Shown here piece by piece: positions 27,943 through 35,667 of a stretch of DNA of 42,378 bases. Below the pieces are notes generated by a model. That model searched no databases. It was not told the origin of the DNA and saw nothing but the letters and a program-made list of their open reading frames with translations. A program made the position numbers and the translations under genes. This stretch comes from Elusimicrobiota bacterium (GTDB lineage: Bacteria > Elusimicrobiota > Endomicrobiia > Endomicrobiales > Endomicrobiaceae): contig JAITSO010000004.1 in NCBI GenBank assembly GCA_031287735.1, positions 1 to 42,378 on the forward strand. Direction: 5' to 3'. The stretch's first letter is position 1. The number at the start of each line of letters is the position of its first letter.

Positions 27943-30681
27943 ATGTTAAAAATTGAGAGTTTATTTAAAAATTCCAAACACAAATGCAGTCAATTTAGCG
28001 ATGAACAAATCAAAAATTTCGAAAAACGAATTTTAGCTAAAAAAGACAAAAACAATAAAGAAAGTTTTTATATCAACTGCATTATCCGCAAGAAAGAAGT
28101 AAAACTCACGCCTGAAGAAGTTATCCGGCAAATGTATTTAGAGCGTTTGCTGCAAGAATATAAATATCCTGCCGACCGTATTCAATTAGAGTATCCTGTC
28201 AGCTTTGGACGTGAAAATAAACGTGCAGATATAGTAATTTTCGATAAACAGCAAACCACTTCCGCCTACATCATCATAGAGATGAAACAACCCAAGCTTA
28301 AAGACGGCAAAGAGCAGCTAAAATCTTACTGCAATGCTACAGGAGCACCTATCGGCGTGTGGACAAATGGTGATTCTATTTCTTTTTATCATCGTAGAGA
28401 TCCAAACTATTTTGAAGATATCCCAAATATTCCAAAAGCATCAGAAAAACTATCTGAAATTCTCCTTGAGCGTTGGACAATTAAAGATTTGATAAACCGT
28501 GATAAGTTGCTTAATGAGCGTAAATCACTAAAAGATTTAGTGCTTGAAATGGAAGACGAAGTTTTAGCAAATGCCGGCGTAGATGTTTTTGAAGAATTGT
28601 TTAAGTTGCTATTTACTAAACTTTTTGATGAGTTAGAAAGCGGTCGCAATCACAAAAGATGTTTAGAATTTAGAAATTACGGCGATACAGAAACCGAGTT
28701 AAAAACTAAAATTCAAAACCTTTTTAATAAAGCCAAACAAAAATGGGAAGGCGTTTTTTCGTCAAGCTCCAAAATAGAATTAACCTCTTCACATCTGTCT
28801 GTTTGTGTATCATCATTGCAAGATGTAAAGCTATTCAATAGCAATCTTGATGTTATAGACGATGCTTTTGAATATCTAATTAACAAAAGCAGCAAAGGCG
28901 AAAAAGGTCAATATTTTACCCCGCGGTATGTAATTGATATGTGCGTAAAGATGTTAAACCCAAATGAAGAAGAATCTATGATAGACACAGCGGCTGGCAG
29001 CTGTGGATTTCCTGTACACACTATTTTTTATGTTTGGAAAAAGATATTAGAAGATGAAGGATTAGCTCAAAGCCACCTTTTTACGCTTGAACAAAAACCA
29101 GCACGTTGCAGTGATTATGTAAACAACAAAGTTTTTGCGATTGATTTTGACGAAAGATCAGTTCGTGTAGCGAGAACTCTTAATTTGATTGCCGGCGACG
29201 GGCAAACCAATGTTTTACATCTAAATACTCTTGACTGGCAACGTTGGAACGAGAAAACAGGTGATACTCAAACACCTGCTGATCAAAAATGGACAGACAC
29301 TTACAGTTCAGGATGGAAAAATTTAAAGAAAATGCGAGCTACTGATGCAGACAGTAACCACAAGTTTAACTTTGATGTTTTGATGGCCAATCCGCCATTT
29401 GCTGGGGATATAAAAGAAAGCCGCATTCTTGCAAAATATGATTTAGGCAAAAAATCTAACGGAAAACACCAAAACAATATAGGACGAGACATTCTTTTTA
29501 TTGAGCGCAACATTGACTTTCTAAAACCTGGCGGACGTATGGCTATTGTGCTGCCGCAAGGTCGTTTTAACAATTCAAGCGACAAATATATCCGTGAATT
29601 TATTGTAAACCGTGCTAGAATTTTAGCTGTTGTAGGTTTACACGGAAATGTTTTTAAACCTCATACTGGCACAAAAACAAGCGTTTTATTTTTGCAAAAA
29701 TGGGATGATAAGTTATGCCCAAAAGTTGACGATTACCCGATATTTTTTGCAACTATGCAAGCACCAAGCAAAGATAATTCCGGCGATAAAATTTATGTAA
29801 AAAATGAAGACGGAACTTATAAATTAGACTCTCACGGCCATTTGATAGTTGACCATGACCTTTTTAGCCACGACAACCAAACTCAAGCCGGCATAGCAGA
29901 AGCATTCATTGAATTTGCCAAAAAAGAGGGTTTAAGTTTTTTTGCGGAAGAACTGCTTTTGGAAACGATAGGCTTAAAAGATTTCCAGCCCGCACGGGAA
30001 AACATAAACATAAAACGCTTTTCTGAATCGTTCCTGGCGACAGGACGGCTGGACGCGGAGTATTACCAGCCAAAATATGAAGCAATATTATCGAAAATTA
30101 AACAGCACGAATATGATTTGTTAGGTAATTTAGTATCTATTAAAAAATCAATAGAGCCAGGTTCCGATGCATACAGCGATGAAGGTTTACCGTTTTTGCG
30201 CGTTGCCGACTACAACAAATTTGGAATTTCGAATCCCGATAAGAAAATTTCAAATAACTTTTGTAATGACAACCGGGAACTGATAGCCAGTCTTAAACCA
30301 AAAAAAGAGACTATATTATTTTCTAAAGATGGTAGCGTAGGTACAGCGTACATGTTACGCGAAGATGCTGATTTTATTACTTCAGGTGCTATACTTCATT
30401 TAACTGTCAAGAAGAAAAAAATTTTACCGGAATATTTGACTTTGGTACTCAATTCCGAAGTTGTACAGCAACAAGCTGAGCGCGATGCGGGCGGATCAAT
30501 TATTCTTCATTGGCGAATGGAAGAAATTGAAAAAGTGGTAATCCCTATCGTCAATGATAAAACCCAGCGTCGCATTGCCGACTTAGTCGAAAAAAGCTTT
30601 TCTCTGCGACAAGAGTCGGAGCAGTTATTAGACAAAGCTAAAGATATGGTAGAAAAAGAAATAGAAAAAGCTGAAAAATAA
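27943..30681 (+). CDS. Single-chain restriction-modification-specificity enzyme (type IIG/type I-like N6-adenine methylase)
   Basis: 912 aa. Residues 50-150 form an HsdR-N-like nuclease domain: KRADIVIFD (D96), then IIIEMKQ (E113, K115), a PD-(D/E)xK site. The methylase follows: GQYFTPRYV near 322, a SAM motif I variant DTAAGSCGF near 348, AIDFDERSVRVA, and catalytic NPPF near 483. From about 693 a target-recognition domain begins (SFLATGRLDAEYYQPKY), ending in a charged coiled coil. No separate hsdR, hsdM or hsdS gene is in the window, so cutting, methylation and recognition appear to lie in one chain. Ribosome site AAGGAG eight bases before ATG. The gene sits alone between direct repeats, which fits acquisition as a cassette. 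Whether the nuclease is active is inferred from motif only. Confidence 0.88.
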   Translation: MLKIESLFKNSKHKCSQFSDEQIKNFEKRILAKKDKNNKESFYINCIIRKKEVKLTPEEVIRQMYLERLLQEYKYPADRIQLEYPVSFGRENKRADIVIFDKQQTTSAYIIIEMKQPKLKDGKEQLKSYCNATGAPIGVWTNGDSISFYHRRDPNYFEDIPNIPKASEKLSEILLERWTIKDLINRDKLLNERKSLKDLVLEMEDEVLANAGVDVFEELFKLLFTKLFDELESGRNHKRCLEFRNYGDTETELKTKIQNLFNKAKQKWEGVFSSSSKIELTSSHLSVCVSSLQDVKLFNSNLDVIDDAFEYLINKSSKGEKGQYFTPRYVIDMCVKMLNPNEEESMIDTAAGSCGFPVHTIFYVWKKILEDEGLAQSHLFTLEQKPARCSDYVNNKVFAIDFDERSVRVARTLNLIAGDGQTNVLHLNTLDWQRWNEKTGDTQTPADQKWTDTYSSGWKNLKKMRATDADSNHKFNFDVLMANPPFAGDIKESRILAKYDLGKKSNGKHQNNIGRDILFIERNIDFLKPGGRMAIVLPQGRFNNSSDKYIREFIVNRARILAVVGLHGNVFKPHTGTKTSVLFLQKWDDKLCPKVDDYPIFFATMQAPSKDNSGDKIYVKNEDGTYKLDSHGHLIVDHDLFSHDNQTQAGIAEAFIEFAKKEGLSFFAEELLLETIGLKDFQPARENINIKRFSESFLATGRLDAEYYQPKYEAILSKIKQHEYDLLGNLVSIKKSIEPGSDAYSDEGLPFLRVADYNKFGISNPDKKISNNFCNDNRELIASLKPKKETILFSKDGSVGTAYMLREDADFITSGAILHLTVKKKKILPEYLTLVLNSEVVQQQAERDAGGSIILHWRMEEIEKVVIPIVNDKTQRRIADLVEKSFSLRQESEQLLDKAKDMVEKEIEKAEK

Positions 30682-30688
30682 AAATAAA

Positions 30689-30820
30689 ACCCCCGTGCTT
30701 TACAAGCACACCCCCTTTAAAAAAGTGGGAATTAAAGCAAAACTCCCATTTGTAAAAAAGAAAAGTGGGAATTAAAGCAAGGCTACCTTTCTGTAAAAAA
30801 AGAGAATTTTAAGACACTTT
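30689..30820 (-). repeat. Reverse-orientation repeat block D
   Basis: Starts with the hairpin GTGCTT-TAC-AAGCAC, then CCCCCTTTAAAAAAGTGGG and two units containing GTGGGAATTAAAGCAA, ending TGTAAAAAAAGAGAATTTT. Read on the other strand it has the same TTTAATTCCCACTTTTTTAAAG theme (broken here) as copies A-C, so it belongs to the same family. Block E is a direct copy. Confidence 0.75.
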
Positions 30821-30873
30821 CCTACCTTTTTAAAAGGTGAGAATTTTTAGAACACTGCCAAACGCTTAATTTC

Positions 30874-31026
30874 CCACCTTTTTTAAAAATGTGTGACTTC
30901 AATTCCACATTTCAAACAGGAGGTAGCAATTCCACCTTTTTTAAAGGGGGTGGGCGGCACCGCCGGCCGGGGGTTTTAAAACTACAGACTTTAATTTTTT
31001 AAGTAATTTTTTACGTAAACCTTTAT
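30874..31026 (+). repeat. Dispersed repeat element, copy C (shortened) with extended flanks
   Basis: Core 30903-30982. Relative to copies A and B it lacks 45 bases lying between two AATTCCAC(A/C)TTTTT units, as expected for a deletion by recombination between them. The G+C-rich tail differs (GGCGG-CA-CCGCC hairpin). Both outer flanks match copy B, with an extra 11 bases on the right. Confidence 0.85.
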
Positions 31027-31028
31027 AA

Positions 31029-31196
31029 AACACCCGCACTTTACAAGCACACCACCTTTAAAAAAGTGGGAATTAAAGCAAACCTACTTTTCTATAAAAA
31101 ATAAAGGTCGAATTAAAGCAAGTCTCCATTTCTGCAAAAAAAGGGTGAATTAAAGCAAGGCTTCCTTTCTGTAAAAAAAGAGAATTTTAAGACACT
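31029..31196 (-). repeat. Reverse-orientation repeat block E
   Basis: Same opening as block D (GCACTTTACAAGCACACC) and same ending (CTGTAAAAAAAGAGAATTTT), but three GAATTAAAGCAA units instead of two, spaced by roughly 35-45 bases. Unit number therefore differs between two nearby copies. Confidence 0.75.
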
Positions 31197-31245
31197 CTAC
31201 CTTCTCTAAAATTAGCTGTTAAAGGTAGGATGCGAAAAGCTTGTT

Positions 31246-32073
31246 TTATTTTTGAGATTTTAGAATTGTTTTCTTTGTTTTTTCGCAAAAATGCAGATTT
31301 TTTTTGAAATTTTGCAGTTTTTTTATAAAAATTTCTATATCTTTAGCTAAGTTTTGTCTATTCATAGATAATATCGGTGCCCACATATCTGCACTAGAAC
31401 TGGCAACTCTTGTTGCACTTTTAAACGAACCAGCTATAAGCTCATCAATATACGGCTCTTTGCGTCTAATACTTTTGTATATGCTGTTTAAAGAAAATGA
31501 AATAACGTGCGGCAAATGACTTGTAAAAGATGCAATTTTGTCATGCTTTTTTGCAGACATTTTTATTATTTTAGCTCCAATATTTTTCCACATGTCAGAT
31601 ATTAAATTTTCATTAGTAAAAGACTTTTTCATAGAACCGGTTATAACAACATTCGCATTTTTAAACATATCCGCATCTGCAAACGTCAGTCCGCTTTTTT
31701 CTTTTCCAGCCATAGGGTGAGCACCTACAAAATCTGCAGAATTGCTTTTTAAAAAACTTGAAATCTCTTTTTCTATTGGATGTTTGATGCTTCCCGTATC
31801 AGAAATCACAGCAGTTGGAAATAATGCAGAAATTTGTTTGTATATACCAGCTATTGTGTTTACAGGAGTGCAGATAATTGCAATATCGGCTTTTTTTACA
31901 CTTTGCAACCCAAAAAAAACCTCATTTGCGATATTTAACATCAGTGCTTCTTTAAAAGTTTTTTTATGTATCGTAACTCCTGCCACTTTGTAAATGGAAT
32001 TACAATTTTTTTTCAATGCAAGACATAGCGAACCACCTATTTGTCCTAGCCCAAATACGCAAACCGTTTTCAT
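31246..32073 (-). CDS. tyrA: Prephenate dehydrogenase
   Basis: Oxidative decarboxylation of prephenate (or arogenate) in tyrosine synthesis. 275 aa, a monofunctional enzyme without chorismate mutase or ACT domain. NAD site VFGLGQIGGSL at residues 7-17; IAIICTPVNTI, VISDTGSIKHPI and GAHPMAGKEKSGL hold the substrate pocket (His and Ser/Gly motifs usual for the family). AAGG ribosome site six bases before ATG. It lies 133 bases downstream of the LptF/G-family gene on the same strand; a weak promoter (TTGCAT, TAAAGT) may lie between. No other aromatic gene is nearby. Confidence 0.92.
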   Translation of the reverse strand: MKTVCVFGLGQIGGSLCLALKKNCNSIYKVAGVTIHKKTFKEALMLNIANEVFFGLQSVKKADIAIICTPVNTIAGIYKQISALFPTAVISDTGSIKHPIEKEISSFLKSNSADFVGAHPMAGKEKSGLTFADADMFKNANVVITGSMKKSFTNENLISDMWKNIGAKIIKMSAKKHDKIASFTSHLPHVISFSLNSIYKSIRRKEPYIDELIAGSFKSATRVASSSADMWAPILSMNRQNLAKDIEIFIKKLQNFKKNLHFCEKTKKTILKSQK

Positions 32074-32206
32074 AAGTAACCTTTTTTAACCTGAAATAAA
32101 ATTTTCTTGCTTAAAATATTTGCACTACGCTACTTTATTTCATTCCTATTAAATAATGCAAATATCTAAAAAATACTAAAACCCATCCAAAAGATATAAC
32201 GATTTT

Positions 32207-33337
32207 TCATTTTTTAATAGTCTTAAACATAAAACAAGCACCAAATAAACTTATAGCAATATTTGGCAACCACAAAATTACACCTGTTTTAGCATATCCA
32301 TTTTCAGCTAGATTTAAAGAAATTATAAGCAATATGTAGTAAATCAAAATAATTGCAAGACTCATACCGAAAGAAATGCCTTTTCCACCTTTGTTTACAG
32401 TTATTCCTATCGGCAAAGCAATAAGCACAAATGCAATAGGAGCAAAAGCAAAAACAAACCTAATCCAAAATTCTCTTTCGTAAGCAATGTGTGGTGTTTT
32501 GTTTTTTTTGTTTTCTTTAATTATCTCTAATATTTCTGCTGAACTCATTTCACTTGCTGAACGCGAGTTCGTTTTTGTGATAGTTTCTAACGGAATAAAG
32601 AAAAAATAAGTTTTAAAAGTTGTGTGTAAAACTCTGTTCATTTCTTTGCTGTCAATTCTTTGCCAATAACCTTTATGCAACGTAAGCTGTACTTCATTAT
32701 CGCCAATAGCTACAGACGCCGAAGAAGCAGATATTCTCCAACTCCCACTATCGTTGTGTGGCAAAATATTTTTGTTATTTGTTGCTTTGTTGTTTTGTTC
32801 AAATTTATAAATACCTATTCCGTTAAGTACATTCTTTTCATTATCTATTTTATTAACGTAAATATGATACTCACCAATATCAATAATAGATTTTTCTTCA
32901 AACTTAATAAGCGGTTTTCGGATAAGAATATCTTCGTAAATGCTTCTAAAATTAGAATGTATCGATGGAGATAAAAAATGATTAAAAACTAAAAGGAAAG
33001 ACGATATTAAAAATATTAAAATAAAAACCGGCATTGTAAGCGTTTTGTAATCTATTCCTGAAGCTTTTAAAGCGGTTATCTCATTATCATCTGAAAGTCT
33101 GCCATAAGAAATAAGTACACCAAAAAGTGTAGCCATAGGAATTGACAAAACCAATATATTTGGAAAAAAAGAGCAAAATAATTTCAAAACTATAAAAAAC
33201 TCAACACCTTTTGAAAGCAAAATATTTAATAAATTGAATACTTGATCTAGTAAAAGCAAAATTGAAAAAACTGCTGTTCCAAAAAAGAAAGAAATAGAAA
33301 ATTCTTTTATTATGTATATGTGGATTTTTTTTATCAT
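32207..33337 (-). CDS. LptF/LptG-family (YjgP/YjgQ) permease
   Basis: Membrane component of the lipopolysaccharide exporter that LptB powers. 376 aa, normal length. Three hydrophobic helices lie in the first 110 residues (with FFPNILVLSIPMATLFGVLISYGRLS, the family's N-terminal signature, quoted in part: SIPMATLFG and YGRLS), a periplasmic beta-rich domain in the middle, and three helices after residue about 295. Typical EITALKASGID follows the second helix. LptF and LptG cannot be told apart here, and the second paralogue is not in the window. Divergent from rodA with its own promoter. Confidence 0.9.
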   Translation of the reverse strand: MIKKIHIYIIKEFSISFFFGTAVFSILLLLDQVFNLLNILLSKGVEFFIVLKLFCSFFPNILVLSIPMATLFGVLISYGRLSDDNEITALKASGIDYKTLTMPVFILIFLISSFLLVFNHFLSPSIHSNFRSIYEDILIRKPLIKFEEKSIIDIGEYHIYVNKIDNEKNVLNGIGIYKFEQNNKATNNKNILPHNDSGSWRISASSASVAIGDNEVQLTLHKGYWQRIDSKEMNRVLHTTFKTYFFFIPLETITKTNSRSASEMSSAEILEIIKENKKNKTPHIAYEREFWIRFVFAFAPIAFVLIALPIGITVNKGGKGISFGMSLAIILIYYILLIISLNLAENGYAKTGVILWLPNIAISLFGACFMFKTIKK

Positions 33338-33399
33338 TCTTGCTGCACTTTTGTGGTTTTTTTAATGCGAAAATAGATGTAAAATCAATATTTTAGTCT

Positions 33400-33428
33400 A
33401 TTTTACTTTATTCCGTTTTTGTTGTAAA
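33400..33428 (-). promoter_or_regulatory. Promoter for the LptF/G-family gene
   Basis: Minus strand TTTACA (33428-33423), 17-base spacer, TAAAAT (33405-33400); predicted start near 33393, leader of about 55 bases. It lies in the divergent gap 33338-33501; a rodA promoter going the other way was not clear (TTGTTG at 33419 with a poor -10). Confidence 0.5.
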
Positions 33429-33489
33429 TTATGCGAGCTTTCATACAAAAACCAAAATCTTTTCCATTTTACTGTTTTTTTGTCATTTG

Positions 33490-33496
33490 AAGGAAC
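33490..33496 (+). promoter_or_regulatory. Ribosome site choosing the rodA start
   Basis: AAGGAAC lies six to seven bases before TTG 33502, whereas the upstream in-frame TTG 33487 has no ribosome site before it. This favours 33502. Confidence 0.55.
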
Positions 33497-33501
33497 TTTT
33501 T

Positions 33502-34845
33502 TTGAAAAAACTAAGAAAATTTCTTGCTACGTTTATATTCAATATAGACTGGATAATATTGCTTATTGTTTTTACGCTTGCAACGATAGGAATTTTTGCC
33601 ATAGACTCAGCAAGTTCATTTTACGAAACGTCGTTCAAACATGTATCTGTGCAGATTGCTGCTTGTTTTTTAGGTACTATTTTTTTGTTTGCTATAGCAG
33701 CTTTTGACTATCAATTTTATAAGTACTTAGACAAAATAATTTATGCCATTTCTATATCACTTTTAATTTCTGTTTTAATTTTTGGCACACTAAAAAAAGG
33801 AACACGAGGATGGTTTAATTTAGGCTATTTGTCTTTTCAACCTGTAGAAATTGTAAAAATTTGCTACATCCTGGTTCTCTCTTCTTTTCTTGACAAAAAC
33901 TCTAACAATCCAAATTTAATTTACTTATTGACAGGCACTTTTTTGATACTGTTTGGTCATTTAGTGCTCATAATGCTTCAGCCTGACTTTTCTTCAACGC
34001 TGTCATATTTTCCTGTAACATTAGTTTTGCTTTTTATTGCAGGCGTACCAACATTTATTTTGATGTGCTTATCTGTTTTTGCAAGTTTTGCTGTTGGAAT
34101 GCCTTTATTGGAAACTTTTGCGAAAATGCAGCAACAGGTATTCCCCGATCATTCGTTTATGGCTAAAATACACTCTCTTTTAAGCGAAGATTGGTATAAA
34201 ATCTATATTTTGGAAGGTTTTTCGGTTATTGTGATGTCATTTTGGTGGGGATTGAAAAAATTAAAAATTTCTTTTTCGTTTATATACCCTTTTTTTCTTT
34301 GTCTTTCTATAGCTTTCGGTTGTTTGGCGTCAATAGTTGTTGACAAATCACTTAAAGATTATCAAAGAAAAAGACTTGTAGTGTTTTTAAATCCAAAAGT
34401 TGACGTAAAAGGTGCAGGCTACAACATAATACAATCAAAAATAGCAATTGGTTCTGGCGAATTTAAGGGCAAAGGGTTTAAGCAAGGAACTCAAACTCAG
34501 CTAGGATTTTTGCCAGAACAACACACAGATTTCATATTTTCTATTATCGGAGAAGAACGCGGTTGGATAGTTTCGCAATTAATAATTGTTTTGTACTTTC
34601 TCTTTATATGGCGAATTTTCAAAACGGCTAAAAATGCAAAGGACCGTTATGGTTCTTTTGTGGCGATAGGAATTGGAACAATGTTTACATTTTACATTGT
34701 AATAAACATAGGAATGGTTATGGGAATGATGCCCGTAACCGGTATGCCTTTACCTTTGCTTTCTTACGGCGGCTCATCTGTATTTTCGTCTCTTTGTGCT
34801 GTTGGGATTTTATGTTCTATCCAAATAAGGAAATACCTATTCTAA
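33502..34845 (+). CDS. rodA: RodA peptidoglycan glycosyltransferase (SEDS family)
   Basis: Polymerises lipid II for cell-wall elongation in the inner membrane. 447 aa from TTG 33502 (452 from TTG 33487). About ten membrane helices; the long extracytoplasmic part has KRLVVFLNPKVDVKGAGYN, IIQSKIAIGSG, KGFKQGTQTQLGFLPEQHTD and FIFSIIGEERGW, all characteristic of RodA. The C-terminal helices carry GMMPVTGMPLPLLSYGGSS, the SEDS signature. Slightly longer than the usual 370-420 aa because of an enlarged middle loop (around residues 205-260). The usual partners (mreBCD, PBP2) are not adjacent. A short gap of 48 bases separates it from mlaF, which has its own promoter. Confidence 0.93.
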   Translation: MKKLRKFLATFIFNIDWIILLIVFTLATIGIFAIDSASSFYETSFKHVSVQIAACFLGTIFLFAIAAFDYQFYKYLDKIIYAISISLLISVLIFGTLKKGTRGWFNLGYLSFQPVEIVKICYILVLSSFLDKNSNNPNLIYLLTGTFLILFGHLVLIMLQPDFSSTLSYFPVTLVLLFIAGVPTFILMCLSVFASFAVGMPLLETFAKMQQQVFPDHSFMAKIHSLLSEDWYKIYILEGFSVIVMSFWWGLKKLKISFSFIYPFFLCLSIAFGCLASIVVDKSLKDYQRKRLVVFLNPKVDVKGAGYNIIQSKIAIGSGEFKGKGFKQGTQTQLGFLPEQHTDFIFSIIGEERGWIVSQLIIVLYFLFIWRIFKTAKNAKDRYGSFVAIGIGTMFTFYIVINIGMVMGMMPVTGMPLPLLSYGGSSVFSSLCAVGILCSIQIRKYLF

Positions 34846-34858
34846 TTTGCATAAGCTA

Positions 34859-34887
34859 TTGTCATTGAAAAATAATAAGTATATAAT
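34859..34887 (+). promoter_or_regulatory. Sigma-70-type promoter for mlaF, leaderless transcript
   Basis: TTGTCA (34859-34864), 17-base spacer, TATAAT (34882-34887). Only six bases lie between the -10 element and ATG 34894, so the transcript should start at or within a base or two of the start codon. No Shine-Dalgarno site precedes the ATG, which agrees with a leaderless message. Confidence 0.68.
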
Positions 34888-34893
34888 CGCACG

Positions 34894-35667
34894 ATGATAA
34901 AAGTGGACAATATTTACAAGAAATTCAAAAACAAGATGGTTCTTGACGGGGTTAGCTTTGAAGTAAAAAATGGCGAAACGCTTGTGATAATTGGAGCTTC
35001 TGGAACAGGAAAAAGCATACTTTTAAAAACTATTGCTGGCTTAATTAAGCCTGATTCCGGTGGCGTAGAAATAGACGGTGAATTGATAGCAGAAGTGTCT
35101 GATATTAAAGGTTTTCATAAGATGCAAAAAAAAACTGGTTATGTCTTTCAAGAAGCTGCACTTTTTGATTCACTCACCATTTTTGAAAATATAGCCTTTG
35201 GTTTAAAAAACTTAACAAACCTTAACAAAAAAGAAATAGCACAAAGAGTTGAGCAATGTCTTTCTATGGTTGGTCTTTACAACGTCGAACATCTAAAACC
35301 ATCTGAGCTTTCAGGCGGAATGAAAAAACGGGCAGCTTTAGCAAGATCTATAGCTTACAAACCAGAACACATTTTGTACGACGAACCCACCACGGGTCTT
35401 GACCCGATAATGTCTGATGTTATAAGTGATTTGATAATAGATTTGCGAGAAAAACTAAAAGTCACATCAATAGTTGTTACTCATGATATGAAATCGGCTT
35501 ACAAAATTGCAGATATAATTATGATGATTTATAAAGGCAAAATCATTTTTTCAGGAATTCCCGAAGAAATAAAAAGCACTAAAAATGAATACGTGCGGCA
35601 ATTTGTAGAAGGATCAAGCGTAGGTCCAATACCTGCTGAGAGAACTTTTGATATGGAGAAAACATGA
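34894..35667 (+). CDS. mlaF: Mla-type lipid ABC transporter ATPase
   Basis: ATP-binding subunit of the MCE/Mla system that moves phospholipids between inner and outer membranes. 257 aa. Walker A GASGTGKS at residues 34-41, Q-loop in YVFQEAALFDSLT, signature LSGGMKKRAALARS, Walker B ILYDEPTTGLDP and a His switch in VVTHDMKSA. The FDSLTIFENIAFGL and GGMKKRAALARA-like stretches are typical of MlaF rather than other importers. It overlaps mlaD by four bases (ATGA). The permease mlaE, normally next to mlaF, is missing from the window. Confidence 0.92.
   Translation: MIKVDNIYKKFKNKMVLDGVSFEVKNGETLVIIGASGTGKSILLKTIAGLIKPDSGGVEIDGELIAEVSDIKGFHKMQKKTGYVFQEAALFDSLTIFENIAFGLKNLTNLNKKEIAQRVEQCLSMVGLYNVEHLKPSELSGGMKKRAALARSIAYKPEHILYDEPTTGLDPIMSDVISDLIIDLREKLKVTSIVVTHDMKSAYKIADIIMMIYKGKIIFSGIPEEIKSTKNEYVRQFVEGSSVGPIPAERTFDMEKT

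Larger units (their letters stand above)
30682..31245. repeat. Repeat-filled intergenic region after the restriction-modification gene
   Basis: No gene seen. It holds, in order, a reverse-orientation repeat block (30689-30820), a forward element (copy C, 30874-31026) and a second reverse-orientation block (31029-31196). It separates two convergent genes; GTGCTT-TAC-AAGCAC at 30695-30709 is a hairpin that, read on the minus strand, is followed by a T-rich stretch and could end minus-strand transcription. Confidence 0.8.

Noticed and set aside
27380-27956. Short frames in the repeats (27380-27577, 27705-27956 and minus 27266-27544)
   Set aside because: The same peptide recurs because the DNA element is duplicated. 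Copy C has a 46-base net loss, not a multiple of three, so the frame is not conserved, and there are no ribosome sites.
30695-30709. Rho-independent terminator for the restriction-modification gene
   Set aside because: The hairpin is not followed by a T run on the plus strand; it belongs to the repeat family and appears again in block E.
33487-33501. TTG 33487 as the rodA start
   Set aside because: The AAGGAAC ribosome site lies after it and is well placed for TTG 33502.
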